64,000 nt of DNA from DASVFB01 sp963766345 (GTDB taxonomy: Bacteria > Actinomycetota > Thermoleophilia > Gaiellales > Gaiellaceae). The notes under the pieces were generated by a model that searched no databases, was not told the origin of the DNA, and saw only the letters and a program-made list of their open reading frames with translations. How positions within the stretch are numbered: position 1 is the first letter of the stretch; every line of letters starts with the position of its first letter. This document shows, one piece after another, positions 42,183 through 50,837 of the stretch. Made by a program: the position numbers and the translations under genes. The stretch is from positions 557,723 through 621,722 of the forward strand of contig CAVXZL010000010.1 in NCBI GenBank assembly GCA_963766345.1. The letters run 5' to 3'.

Positions 42183-43289
42183 TTATTTCGTGCCCTGGCG
42201 GAGCTTCCGCTCGAGCCAGTCGAAGGCGTCGCGGTACGCCTTGTCGTTCAGCTCGTGCGGCGCGTCGTACCAGCGCACGGTCGTTCCCCGCGGCGCGGCG
42301 CGCACGATGTTCATCAAGCCGGCGCTCGGAACGACCGCATCCTTGCGGCCGTCCTCGAGCAGCAGGCTCCCCGGCCGCACGCGCGCCACGTAGTGGATCG
42401 GGTCGATGCGCGTGAGGACGTTCTGCACGACTCGGCGGACCGGATCCGGCGAGAGCGCGACGTACGTCTTGACCGGCGCGGCTCCGGCGGAGAGGAGCGC
42501 AAGCGCCTTCACGCGCGGCTCGGACGCGCCGACGAACGTGCCCGCTCTCGCGCCTGCGCTCCAACCGAGGTAGCCGATTCGCTTCGGGTCGACCCGGGGC
42601 AGCGACTGGAGCAGGTCGACTGCACGGCGGATCGCGACGACATCGCGTACCTGGACGGCCTCGACGCGCTTCAGCGTCTCCGCCGTCGTCGCGGCGCGGG
42701 CGGGTGGATTCGAGGTCGACGGCTCCGTGATCGTCAGCGCCACGACGCCGCGCGCGGCGAGGAGCTTCGCCTTCTCGAGCAACTCGCTCCGGTCGCCGCC
42801 GGAGCCGTGCACGAGGACGACAGCGGCTCGTCGGCCTCCGCTCCGCGGCTGCACGAGATATCCCTCGATCACGAGCCTGCCGCTGCGAAACGAGACGTCG
42901 TCGATCGTGACGGGGAGCTCCGCCGCGCCGATCCGGCCGTGATCGACGTACCCGAGCGGCTGCGATCGGTCGTACGCGAACGCCGGCCGAGGGCTTGCCG
43001 GCGCGTGCTGAGCCGACGACGAGCCGCAGCCCGCGAGCAGCGCGACGACGAACAGCGAAAGCAGGCGCGCGAGCAGACCCGGCCGGCGCGGCTGCGTCGC
43101 GCGCCAGTCGTCGTACGTCGGCAGCGTTCCCGCCTTCCGCGCAGCGACCACGCACTCCGTGTGCGCGTGCCGGCGGCGCTCGGCGTCACCCTCCGGTGCG
43201 ATCAGCGTGTGCGCGCTCATCGCATGGAGCCGCCGGCCGCAGAGCGGGCACGTGTAAGTCGCCGGCTTCGCGCTCTGCGCCGGCCGCAT
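42183..43289 (-). CDS. zinc-ribbon / membrane segment / alpha/beta-hydrolase fusion
   Basis: 368 residues from ATG 43289. Residues 1-70 look like a small zinc-ribbon protein (TYTCPLCGRRLHAMSAHTLI and RRRHAHTECVVAAR). Residues 72-95 are a hydrophobic stretch ending in a lipobox-like LLAGCGSSS. The rest is a dienelactone-hydrolase-like domain with VVLVHGSGGDRSELL near 150, nucleophile elbow YLGWSAGARAG near 250 and C-terminal His in YDAPHEL. Normally these would be two proteins: a cytosolic zinc ribbon and a secreted lipoprotein hydrolase. Here they are in one frame with no internal ATG/GTG suited to restart. Confidence 0.75.
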   Translation of the reverse strand: MRPAQSAKPATYTCPLCGRRLHAMSAHTLIAPEGDAERRRHAHTECVVAARKAGTLPTYDDWRATQPRRPGLLARLLSLFVVALLAGCGSSSAQHAPASPRPAFAYDRSQPLGYVDHGRIGAAELPVTIDDVSFRSGRLVIEGYLVQPRSGGRRAAVVLVHGSGGDRSELLEKAKLLAARGVVALTITEPSTSNPPARAATTAETLKRVEAVQVRDVVAIRRAVDLLQSLPRVDPKRIGYLGWSAGARAGTFVGASEPRVKALALLSAGAAPVKTYVALSPDPVRRVVQNVLTRIDPIHYVARVRPGSLLLEDGRKDAVVPSAGLMNIVRAAPRGTTVRWYDAPHELNDKAYRDAFDWLERKLRQGTK

Positions 43290-43324
43290 GGCCCACCACT
43301 GCGCGTCTTTCTGGATGGGACCGG

Positions 43325-43759
43325 CTAGCGGCCGCCCGAGATGTACTCGGTGAGGTACTTGATCTGGAAGCTCTGCTCGCGCGACTGGAACTTGACGACG
43401 TCCCCGATCGAGACGATGCCGACGACCTCGTCGTTCTCCACGACCGGGAGGTGACGGATGCGGCGGTCGGTCATGATCGCCATCGACTCCTCGACGCTCG
43501 TCTCCGGCGTCACGTAGATCAGCGGCGACGACATGATCTCGCCCACGAGCGTGTCGTGGCTCGTGCGCCCGAAGATCGCGATCTTGCGCAGGTAATCGCG
43601 CTCGGTCATGATCCCGACGACGTCGTCGCCTCTCGTGACCAGGATCGAGCCGACGTTCTGCTCGACGATCTTCTTGAGCGCGTCGAAGACCGTCGCCGAC
43701 GCGTCGATCTTCAGGACCTCCGTCTGCTTGCCGCGCAGGATCTCCGCGATTCGCGCCAT
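43325..43759 (-). CDS. CBS-domain pair protein
   Basis: 144 residues with two CBS motifs (about 8-60 and 70-125), each ending in a strand such as VVGIMTERDYLRKI and VVGIVSIGDVVKF, the usual nucleotide-sensing module. It may bind AMP/ATP and regulate a partner. TAAGGT lies six bases before ATG 43759 with no Shine-Dalgarno. A second CBS protein is encoded at 47653-48069. Confidence 0.9.
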   Translation of the reverse strand: MARIAEILRGKQTEVLKIDASATVFDALKKIVEQNVGSILVTRGDDVVGIMTERDYLRKIAIFGRTSHDTLVGEIMSSPLIYVTPETSVEESMAIMTDRRIRHLPVVENDEVVGIVSIGDVVKFQSREQSFQIKYLTEYISGGR

Positions 43760-43884
43760 TAGTGCACCTTAACGTGCCGCGCTCGAGAGGTCGTCGCGAC
43801 GCACGTGCCACAGACGCCGGCGGGCCCTGTCAGGCGTGTGGTGCAGCTCGTCGGCGGTGTCGCCGTCGGGGCCGAGCCCGCGCG

Positions 43885-46263
43885 CTAGCTCACGACGAAG
43901 TTCACGAGCTTGCGCGGCACGACGATCATCTTGCGGATCTCGCGGCCGTCGAGGTGAGCCTGCACGCGCGGTGACGCCTTGGCGCGCGCGACGAGCTCGT
44001 CCTCCGGCGTGTCCGTCTCGATCTCGAAGCGGTCCCGCACCTTCCCGTTCACCTGGACGACAAGCTCGAACGTGTCGTCCTCGAGCTGCGACAGGTCCGC
44101 CTCGGGCCACGGCTCCTCCCACAGCCGCTCGCGGCCGAGCCGCTCCCACAGCTCCTCGGCGATGTGCGGCGCGTACGGCTGGATCAGCGACAGCGCCGTC
44201 TCGACCGCGAACCGCGCGGCGGGGTCGTCCGGCTCGCGCGAGATCGCGTTGACGAGCTCCATCACGGCGGCGATCGGCGTGTTGAGCGCGAAGCGTCGCC
44301 CGATGTCATCCGTGACCTTGGCGATCGTCGCGTGTGCCTTGCGCGCGAGCGGCGTCCCGGTGGTCACATCGCGCGGCCGGTCTGCGACCTCGAGCGCGAC
44401 GCGCCACAGCCGGTGCAGGAAGCGCACCATCCCCTCGACGCCGGAGTCCTGCCACTCGGCGTCCTGGTCGACCGGCCCGAGGAACGGCAGGTACAGTCGC
44501 ACCGCATCCGCGCCGTGGCGCTCGATGTACTCGTCGGGCGAGATGACGTTGCCCTTCGACTTGGACATCTTTGCGCCGCGGTAGTAGAGCATCCCCTGCG
44601 TGAACAGCCGCGCGAACGGCTCGCGGAAGCCGACGAGCCCGATGTCGTTCATCACCTTGACGAAGAAGCGCGAGTAGAGCAGGTGCAGGATCGCGTGCTC
44701 GACGCCGCCGATGTACTGGTCGATCGGCAGCCAGTAGTCGACGAGCTCGCGATCGAACGGCGCGGTGTCGTCGTCCGGGTCGCAGTAGCGCAGGAAGTAC
44801 CAGGACGAATCGACGAACGTGTCCATCGTGTCGGTCTCGCGGCGCGCCTCGCCTCCGCACGACGGGCACGTTGTCCGCACCCAGTCCTCGGCCGCGGCGA
44901 GCGGCGATCGGCCCTTCGGCAGGTAGTCGTCGATCGGCGGCAGCAGCACGGGGAGGTCCTCGTCCGGCACCGGCACGATCCCGCAGCCGTCGCAGTAGAC
45001 GATCGGGATCGGCGCGCCCCAGTAGCGCTGCCGCGAGAGCAGCCAGTCGCGCAGCCGGTAGCTGACCGTCGCCCTGCCGAGGCCGCGCTCGGCGAGCCAC
45101 TCGACGATCGCGCGCTTGCCTTCGCCCGCGGGGAGCCCGGAGAACTGCTCCGAGTCGACGAGCCGCTCGTCTTCGTCGACGACCTCGACGACCGGCAGCT
45201 CGTACCGCTCCGCGAACTCGCGATCCCGCTGGTCGTGCGCAGGGACGGCCATGATCGCGCCCGTGCCGTACTCGACGAGGACGTAGGCCGCGACCCAGAC
45301 GGGGATGTGCTCGTCGTTCACCGGGTTGACCACGTAGCGCCCCGTGAAGACGCCGTCCTTCTCCTTCGCCTCGCGGTCAGCCGTCGAGCGGGCCGCTGCG
45401 TGGCTCGCGTAGTCGAGCACCTCCTGCTCGCGCTCGGTCCCTGCGACGAGGTCGGGGATCAGTGGATGCTCGGGCGCAAGTACGAAGAACGTCGCGCCGA
45501 ACAGCGTGTCGGGGCGCGTGGTGAACACGGGCAGGTCGCCGTCGAGGCCGACGATACGGAAGACGACTTCTGCGCCTTCCGAGCGGCCGATCCAGTTGCG
45601 CTGCATCGTCAGCACACGGTCGGGCCACGACTCGAGCAGCTCCATCTCGTCGAGCAACTGGTCCGCGTAGTCGGTGATGCGAAACAGCCATTGCTCGAGG
45701 TTCTTCGACTCGACGAGAGCGCCGCAGCGCTCGCAACGTCCGTCGACCACCTGCTCGTTCGCGAGCACCGTCTGGTCTTGCGGACACCACTTGACCGGCA
45801 CGTTCCTCCGGTACGCGAGGCCGTGCTCGAAGAACCGCAGGAAGAGCCACTGTGTCCAGCGGTAGTACTCCGGCTCGTGCGTCGCGAGCACGCGGTCCCA
45901 GTCGATCGCCCAGCCGAGGCGCTCCATCGCGGCGCGGATCGACGCGATGTTGCGCGGCGTCACGTCGCGCGGATTGCCGCCCGCCCTGATCGCGGCGTTC
46001 TCGGCCGGAAGGCCGAACGAGTCGAAGCCCATCGGCCGCAGGACCTGTGCGCCGTGACGCCGCCTGAAGTGCGCGACGACCTCCCCGAGCATGTAGTTGC
46101 GCACGTGCCCCATGTGCAGCTCGCCGGACGGGTACGGGAGCATCTCGAGCACGTAGGTCTTGCGGCCGCCGTCGAGGCGCTCCGGCACGTTGAACGCGCG
46201 GGCCTCGGCCCAGACGCGCTGCCACTTCTGCTCGATTCGCTGCGGCTCGTAACGCTCCATCAC
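43885..46263 (-). CDS. leuS: leucyl-tRNA synthetase
   Basis: 792 residues. The HIGH signature is PYPSGELHMGHVRNYM near 43 and KMSKS is in GAKMSKSKGNVISPDEY near 560. The editing CP1 domain lies between and includes GTGAIMAVPAHDQRD with its conserved Thr/Asp. The zinc-like knuckle CERCGAL is also present. It charges tRNA-Leu. GTG/ATG start at 46263/46260. It lies 30 bases after a small zinc-ribbon gene and is likely co-transcribed with it. Confidence 0.97.
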   Translation of the reverse strand: MMERYEPQRIEQKWQRVWAEARAFNVPERLDGGRKTYVLEMLPYPSGELHMGHVRNYMLGEVVAHFRRRHGAQVLRPMGFDSFGLPAENAAIRAGGNPRDVTPRNIASIRAAMERLGWAIDWDRVLATHEPEYYRWTQWLFLRFFEHGLAYRRNVPVKWCPQDQTVLANEQVVDGRCERCGALVESKNLEQWLFRITDYADQLLDEMELLESWPDRVLTMQRNWIGRSEGAEVVFRIVGLDGDLPVFTTRPDTLFGATFFVLAPEHPLIPDLVAGTEREQEVLDYASHAAARSTADREAKEKDGVFTGRYVVNPVNDEHIPVWVAAYVLVEYGTGAIMAVPAHDQRDREFAERYELPVVEVVDEDERLVDSEQFSGLPAGEGKRAIVEWLAERGLGRATVSYRLRDWLLSRQRYWGAPIPIVYCDGCGIVPVPDEDLPVLLPPIDDYLPKGRSPLAAAEDWVRTTCPSCGGEARRETDTMDTFVDSSWYFLRYCDPDDDTAPFDRELVDYWLPIDQYIGGVEHAILHLLYSRFFVKVMNDIGLVGFREPFARLFTQGMLYYRGAKMSKSKGNVISPDEYIERHGADAVRLYLPFLGPVDQDAEWQDSGVEGMVRFLHRLWRVALEVADRPRDVTTGTPLARKAHATIAKVTDDIGRRFALNTPIAAVMELVNAISREPDDPAARFAVETALSLIQPYAPHIAEELWERLGRERLWEEPWPEADLSQLEDDTFELVVQVNGKVRDRFEIETDTPEDELVARAKASPRVQAHLDGREIRKMIVVPRKLVNFVVS

Positions 46264-46293
46264 CTGAAGCGTCTCATTCGCAGCGTGTTCGCG

Positions 46294-46494
46294 CTACGGC
46301 GCCTTCGTCGGCCCGGCGGAGAAGAGCGACGGGTCGAGCGGCGCGTCCACCTCGCGGCACGCGAGGCAGCGCAGGGAACCGAGAGCCGCAAGCGACTTCT
46401 CGACCGAGCCGTTGCACGCAAGGCAGCGGAGGTGCCGCTCGATGCGCGCGAGGTCCGGCGTTGGTGGGGCCGCAGACCACTTCGCCACGTCCAT
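46294..46494 (-). CDS. small zinc-ribbon protein
   Basis: 66 residues. Two CxxC knuckles (LRCLACNGSVEKS and LRCLACREVDAPL) separated by about 17 residues form a compact zinc ribbon. The N-terminus is Pro/Ala rich. Such proteins bind nucleic acids or protein partners; none can be named. ATG 46494. Immediate operon neighbour of leuS. Confidence 0.7.
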   Translation of the reverse strand: MDVAKWSAAPPTPDLARIERHLRCLACNGSVEKSLAALGSLRCLACREVDAPLDPSLFSAGPTKAP

Positions 46495-46550
46495 GACTTA
46501 CCAGAGTTCGCTTTTGCGTGCCCTGGACCTTCCGCGTGTGCGCGCCGAAC

Positions 46551-47354
46551 TTAGGTCCTGCGCCGAGCCACGTGCAGGATGGCCATCCAGTGCCGCAACA
46601 CGCGCGCGTCCGCACGCGCCGCGATGCGCTTGCGGATCTCGGCGTACAGGTGCTCGCGCCGTTCCCGATCCATCGCGATGTGGCCGGAGAACGTCTCGAG
46701 CAACGCGATGTACTCGTCCGCGGTGTAGTGCCGGGCCCAGACGTAGCGGCGCACGCGAACGTCCTCGAAGAGCCCGCTCGCCTCGATCTCGTCCGCATCG
46801 TCTGCGACGAGCTCCGGACGCGGCGGCGGCCAGTCGTTCTCGTGGCTCTCGCCGATCTCGTCGTACACGTCCTGGATCTCGGTGAAGAACGGGTCGAACC
46901 CTTTCGGGAACGCGTGCACCGCGCTCCAGAAGGCGAGGTGGCCGCCTGGTCGGAGCAGCCGATGCGCCTTCGCGTACCGCAGCTTCGGGTCGACCCAGTG
47001 CCACGCCGTCGCGGCGACGACGAGGTCGAAGTCGGCGTCGCCGTCCCAATCCTCGAACGACGCGACGTCGATCGTCACGGGCAGGCCCGCGAGGTTGCGG
47101 TGGGCGCGTTCGGCGAGTTGCTCGCCCAGCTCGACGCAGACGACGCGGAAGCCGCGCTTGAGCAGCGGACGCGTCGCCTTGCCCGTGGCGCAGCCGATCT
47201 CGAGCAGCCGGGCGCCGGGCGCGAGGCCGGCGAGCGAGACCAGGTCATCGAAGAGCTCGCGCGGATACTCGGGTCGTGCACCCTCGTACAGATCGGCCGC
47301 GGACTCGAACGTCTGACGGCGTTCGTTCCGTTCCTCGTCGGGCAGCGACGACAC
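46551..47354 (-). CDS. SAM-dependent methyltransferase (class I)
   Basis: 267 residues. SAM motif I is LLEIGCATGKATRPLLKRG near 51-69, motif II is DFDLVVAATAWHWVDP near 108-123 and motif III is LLRPGGHLAFWSA near 133-145, the Methyltransf_11/25 type. The substrate is unknown. GTG 47354 is preceded by TACGCT at six bases and no Shine-Dalgarno. The terminator hairpin of the next upstream gene overlaps this promoter region (47374-47398). Confidence 0.9.
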   Translation of the reverse strand: MSSLPDEERNERRQTFESAADLYEGARPEYPRELFDDLVSLAGLAPGARLLEIGCATGKATRPLLKRGFRVVCVELGEQLAERAHRNLAGLPVTIDVASFEDWDGDADFDLVVAATAWHWVDPKLRYAKAHRLLRPGGHLAFWSAVHAFPKGFDPFFTEIQDVYDEIGESHENDWPPPRPELVADDADEIEASGLFEDVRVRRYVWARHYTADEYIALLETFSGHIAMDRERREHLYAEIRKRIAARADARVLRHWMAILHVARRRT

Positions 47355-47373
47355 GAGCGGAGCGTAGAACGAG

Positions 47374-47398
47374 CGAGGCCCGCACAGGGCGGGCCTCG
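47374..47398 (-). terminator. hairpin after small basic protein gene
   Basis: CGAGGCCCGC / GCGGGCCTCG, ten perfect pairs with a 5-nt loop, begins three bases beyond the stop at 47401. Weak T-content follows on the minus strand. Confidence 0.65.
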
Positions 47399-47400
47399 AC

Positions 47401-47643
47401 TCAGCTCTTGTTCGCGGTCGCGCGACCGCCCTTGCGGCCCGCCGCCTTCTTCTGCGCGGTCGTGCCGCCTTGCCGCGAGTTGCTCTTCGACGAGCCCGAG
47501 CCCGAGCCCGAGCTCTTGCCGCCGCGGCTCGACGCGCCGGGCGAGTTCGCGATCTTCGCCGCGCGTTCCTTCGACATGCCCTTGTCCTTCAGGGCTTCGT
47601 ACTGCTTCTCGTTCTTGACGTTTGCCCTCTTCTTGCCTGGCAT
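47401..47643 (-). CDS. small basic low-complexity protein (KGG-like, DUF7218-type)
   Basis: 80 residues. A conserved head KKRANVKNEKQYEALKDKGM and SKERAAKIANSPGASSRGG is followed by Ser/Gly repeats and a tail TTAQKKAAGRKGGRAT similar to KGG stress motifs. From memory this resembles a widespread uncharacterised actinobacterial/proteobacterial family of nucleic-acid-binding-like small proteins (DUF7218). Downstream of a CBS gene by 9 bases, so probably co-expressed. Confidence 0.8.
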   Translation of the reverse strand: MPGKKRANVKNEKQYEALKDKGMSKERAAKIANSPGASSRGGKSSGSGSGSSKSNSRQGGTTAQKKAAGRKGGRATANKS

Positions 47644-47652
47644 GCGCGCCTC

Positions 47653-48069
47653 CTACTGCGAGATCTGCTGGACGACCTCGCCCGTCTGCTCGTCGCTCGA
47701 GTGCTTCGCAACGTCGGCCTGGGCGACGATGCCGACGACCTTGCCGTCCTCTTCCACGACGGGCAGGCGGCGAACCTGGTGCTCCGCCATCAGCCGCAGC
47801 GCCTCGTCGAGATCCTGATCCGGATCGATCGTCACGATCCGGCTCGTCATGACGTCGCTCACCTTGGTCGACTGCGGATCCTTGCCCTCCGCGACGACGC
47901 GGATCGCGATGTCGCGGTCGGTGATCGTGCCGACGAGCTTCTGCCCCTCGACGATCGGGATGAGGCCCGCGTCCTCGGTGCTCATCAGCTTCGCCGCGTC
48001 GACGACGGTCTTGTCGGGCTCGACCGTCGTGGGGTTGCTCGTCATCAGGTCGCGAATGGTGTTCGTCAT
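47653..48069 (-). CDS. CBS-domain pair protein
   Basis: 138 residues with tandem CBS motifs: TIRDLMTSNPTTVEPDKTV, then VGTITDRDIAIRVVAEG, and a second repeat ending VVGIVAQADVAKHS. This is the hypoxic-response/YtoI-like stand-alone type that senses adenine nucleotides. GAGGAGGGG precedes ATG 48069. Divergent from the MmcQ-like gene by 32 bases. Confidence 0.92.
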   Translation of the reverse strand: MTNTIRDLMTSNPTTVEPDKTVVDAAKLMSTEDAGLIPIVEGQKLVGTITDRDIAIRVVAEGKDPQSTKVSDVMTSRIVTIDPDQDLDEALRLMAEHQVRRLPVVEEDGKVVGIVAQADVAKHSSDEQTGEVVQQISQ

Positions 48070-48101
48070 CGACCCCTCCTCGCTTATCGTTTTGCGTTCC
48101 C

Positions 48102-48458
48102 GTGGGGATTCCCGGCCGCCGTGTCTCCAAAACGATCCGCGAGCTTGCGTTGTCGCTGCCGCAGACGTACGAGGACGCGCCGTGGGGCTTTCCCGTCTTC
48201 AAGGTCGCGGACAACCGCATGTTCGCGTGGCTGCAGGAGGACGATCCGCCGCTGCTGACCGTGAAGCTCGCGGCCGAGGAGCGCGAGATCGCGTACATGC
48301 ATCCGTGGGTTCGCACCGCGAGCCACGTCGGCCGCTACGGCTGGATCACCGCGACGATCGAGGACGACGACGCGCTCGAGACGGCGCTCGAGTGGCTGCG
48401 CGAGTCGTACTACCTCAAGGCGCCGGCGAAGCTCCGTGACGCCGCCTTCGCGGAGTGA
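48102..48458 (+). CDS. MmcQ/YjbR family DNA-binding-like protein
   Basis: 118 residues. The family signature is LALSLPQTYEDAPWGFPVFKV at 16-36, with MFAWL and VKLAAEEREIAYMHPWV following and a helical C-terminus. Members have a double-wing (CyaY-like) DNA-binding fold and unknown role. GTG 48102 is the only suitable start. The next GNAT gene starts at its stop (GTGATG overlap). Confidence 0.9.
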   Translation: MGIPGRRVSKTIRELALSLPQTYEDAPWGFPVFKVADNRMFAWLQEDDPPLLTVKLAAEEREIAYMHPWVRTASHVGRYGWITATIEDDDALETALEWLRESYYLKAPAKLRDAAFAE

Positions 48459-48868
48459 TGAACGGCATCGAGGTGCGCCTGCTGAAACCCGGCGACGAGG
48501 CGGTCGTCGAGCGGCTGGCGACGCGGGAGCCGCGGACGGCGCTCCTGCAGGATCCGCGCACGATCTTCCTCGTCGCGTTCGACGGCGGCTCGCCGATCGG
48601 CTTCGTACTGGCATACGCCCTGCCGCGGCGCCACGGCCCGAGCGTGACGCTGTGCGTGTACGAGGTCGACGTGAACGCGGCGCATCGAGGGCAGGGCATC
48701 GGCGCCCGGCTGCTCCGCGAGCTCGCGGCGATCGCACGAGAGCGCGGCATCGAGGAGGGCTTCGTGCTGACCGACGCGGACAACACGGCCGCCATGCGCC
48801 TGTACGAGTCGGTCGGCGGAACGCGGAACGACGTGGTCGAATGGGACTTCGACTACACGGGCGGCTGA
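48455..48868 (+). CDS. GNAT acetyltransferase (AAC(3)-I-like)
   Basis: 137 residues. Acetyl-CoA loop NAAHRGQGIGARLLRELAAIA near 73-93 and the C-terminal ADNTAAMRLYESVGG fit aminoglycoside 3-N-acetyltransferase-I-like GNATs; the real substrate is unknown. It overlaps the MmcQ stop (GTG 48455 or ATG 48458), and its end overlaps the next GNAT gene. Confidence 0.88.
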   Translation: MMNGIEVRLLKPGDEAVVERLATREPRTALLQDPRTIFLVAFDGGSPIGFVLAYALPRRHGPSVTLCVYEVDVNAAHRGQGIGARLLRELAAIARERGIEEGFVLTDADNTAAMRLYESVGGTRNDVVEWDFDYTGG

Positions 48869-49338
48869 CGCAGGTCCGGCCGGCGACCGAGGACGACGCC
48901 GACCTTCTCGTCGCGTGGCACGCGGACCCGGGCGTGTCGCGCTACTGGGACGGCGAGACGTTCACGCGCGAGGAAATGCTCGAGCGGCTGCGGCGCCGCG
49001 ACGTCGACGCGTACATCGTCGAGGTCGGCGGCGAGCCGGTCGGCTACCTCCAGGCGTGGTGGGAGGAGGACGAGCCGCGACGCGGAGGCATCGACATGTT
49101 CCTCGTGCCTTCCGCGCGCGGCCATGGCTACGGCTCCGACGCGGCGCGCGCGCTGACGGAGTCGCTGCTCGCGTCGGGCTGGAAGCGCGTCACCGTCGAT
49201 CCGTACGCGTGGAACGAGCCCGCGCTTCGCGCCTGGCGCCGAGCCGGCTTCGTCGAGGTCGAGCGGCGCCCCGCCGACGACGAGCACCTGTCGGCGTGGG
49301 TGCTGATGGAGTTTCAGTCGGCCTCTGGATCGTCCTGA
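48841..49338 (+). CDS. GNAT acetyltransferase (AAC(6')-like)
   Basis: About 157-165 residues. Motifs: VRPATEDDADLLVAWHADPGVSRYW at the N-terminus (residues 11-35), VPSARGHGYGSDAARALTESLL near 92 and RAWRRAGFVEVERRP near 135. ATG 48841 gives a 28-base overlap with the preceding gene; CTG 48865 in a CTGA junction would start right before the conserved domain. The 3' end overlaps the convergent cyclase gene by 25 bases. Confidence 0.87.
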   Translation: MGLRLHGRLTQVRPATEDDADLLVAWHADPGVSRYWDGETFTREEMLERLRRRDVDAYIVEVGGEPVGYLQAWWEEDEPRRGGIDMFLVPSARGHGYGSDAARALTESLLASGWKRVTVDPYAWNEPALRAWRRAGFVEVERRPADDEHLSAWVLMEFQSASGSS

Positions 49339-50777
49339 TCGTCGCCGTCCTGCTCGGGATCCGGCGCCGGTGACTCGTCGATCTCCTCGTTGCGGTCGTC
49401 TTCACGCGGATTGTTCGTCTGGTCGCTCATGCGTCGCTCAGTACCCAGACCGTCGAGCCTGTACGCCTCGAGCGGTTCCGCCTTTCCCTTGACGTGCAGC
49501 GGCGGCAGCCGTTCGGCGACGGTCTCCGGCGGCAGCCGGGCGTAGGTCGTGCCTCCGATGACGACGGCCGAGGGTGCGGCGGCCTGCTCGAGCCGGGCAG
49601 CGACGTTGACCGCGTCGCCGACCACGCCGTGCTTGCGGTGCCCGCGCTCTCCGCCCACGACGGCGGCGACCGCGGTGCCGCTGTTGACGCCGACGCGGAA
49701 GCGCGGCCAGTCTGGGCGCGCGACCCGATCGGCCGTGCGCAGGAGCGTGAGCGCCGCTCGCGCGGCGCGCAGCGGATGGTCGGGCGTGTCGCCCTGCTTG
49801 TTGAAGATGACCATCACCTCGTCGCCGACGATCTGGTGCACCTCGCCACGCTCGCTCTCCATGAGCGGGACGACCGCGCCGAAGTACGCGTTCAGCATCG
49901 CCGTGACGTCCTCCGCCTCGTGCGACTCCGCGAACGATGTGAAGCCGCTGAGGTCCGCGAGCAGCACGCTGACGTCGCGCGCGCCCGCGAGCGTCTGGTC
50001 GAGGTAGAGCGCGCTGAAGCGCTCCTCGTGCCACTCCGTCCGCGCGGTCTCGGCGATGAGGAGGAACGACCCGAGCATGAGCAGGTGCCACTCCCACCAC
50101 GAGGCGTGCCAGTTCCGCGCCCACGCGATGACGATCATCGCCTCGGCGAGGAGCGCGAACGCCACAGTGACGGCGATCACGAAGCGGGCGTGTCGCCGGC
50201 GGAAGAGGCGCAGGTAGCCGAGCGCGGCGACCGTGTAGAGGCCGATGCCGACGCCTGCCAGCGCGAGCTGCCAGCCGTTCAGCTCCTCGGTCGCAAGCGG
50301 CGCGTCGAGCGGCGGCAGCGACGCGAGCGAGACGAGTCCCCACCCGGCCAGGACGAGCGCCAGGCCCGCCAGCGCCGCGGGTGCAACGCGCAGGATCTTT
50401 CCGGACGCGACTGGCCCGAACTCGACTGCCGACACGGCGGCGAACCCCGAGGCGATCATCAGCCCGACCGGCGTCGCGAGCTCGAAGCCTGCGTTCTTGC
50501 CGAGCAGGACGCCGGGTGTGGCGAGCGCGTGCAGGCCGAGGAACCCGGCGCTTGCAAGGCACGCGAGCGAGACGAGGAACAGGCGCGCGTCGCGGCGTCG
50601 CCGGCCTGCCGCGCTCACGGCCCAGCCGACCGCGAAGCTCGCCGCGGCAGCGATGAGCACCGTCCAGAAGTGCGCGGGGTGGTTCTCCCACACGCGGTCC
50701 GCCTGCGGCCGTGCGAGCAGGATCACGAAGACTGCCGCGGGAGCGACGAGCGCCGCGATCCACACGGGGCGAATCAT
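49314..50777 (-). CDS. membrane-bound class III adenylate/guanylate cyclase
   Basis: 487 residues. About seven transmembrane helices (residues 5-240) are followed by a cyclase homology domain. Metal aspartates are in VLLADLSGFTSFAE near 272 and IVGDEVMVIFNK near 320, with GDAVNVAARLEQAA near 385 closing the site. It makes cAMP or cGMP. A short acidic tail (Asp/Glu/Gln-rich, about 38 residues starting at an internal Met) follows; it could be a separately initiated small protein. It may feed the cNMP-binding flavoprotein at 33923-35626. Confidence 0.92.
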   Translation of the reverse strand: MIRPVWIAALVAPAAVFVILLARPQADRVWENHPAHFWTVLIAAAASFAVGWAVSAAGRRRRDARLFLVSLACLASAGFLGLHALATPGVLLGKNAGFELATPVGLMIASGFAAVSAVEFGPVASGKILRVAPAALAGLALVLAGWGLVSLASLPPLDAPLATEELNGWQLALAGVGIGLYTVAALGYLRLFRRRHARFVIAVTVAFALLAEAMIVIAWARNWHASWWEWHLLMLGSFLLIAETARTEWHEERFSALYLDQTLAGARDVSVLLADLSGFTSFAESHEAEDVTAMLNAYFGAVVPLMESERGEVHQIVGDEVMVIFNKQGDTPDHPLRAARAALTLLRTADRVARPDWPRFRVGVNSGTAVAAVVGGERGHRKHGVVGDAVNVAARLEQAAAPSAVVIGGTTYARLPPETVAERLPPLHVKGKAEPLEAYRLDGLGTERRMSDQTNNPREDDRNEEIDESPAPDPEQDGDDQDDPEAD

Positions 50778-50837
50778 TGGCCCTGTATGTACAAGGCCAA
50801 CCTGGTGTCCGCAAGCGACGGTCTATCCTCAACAGCC

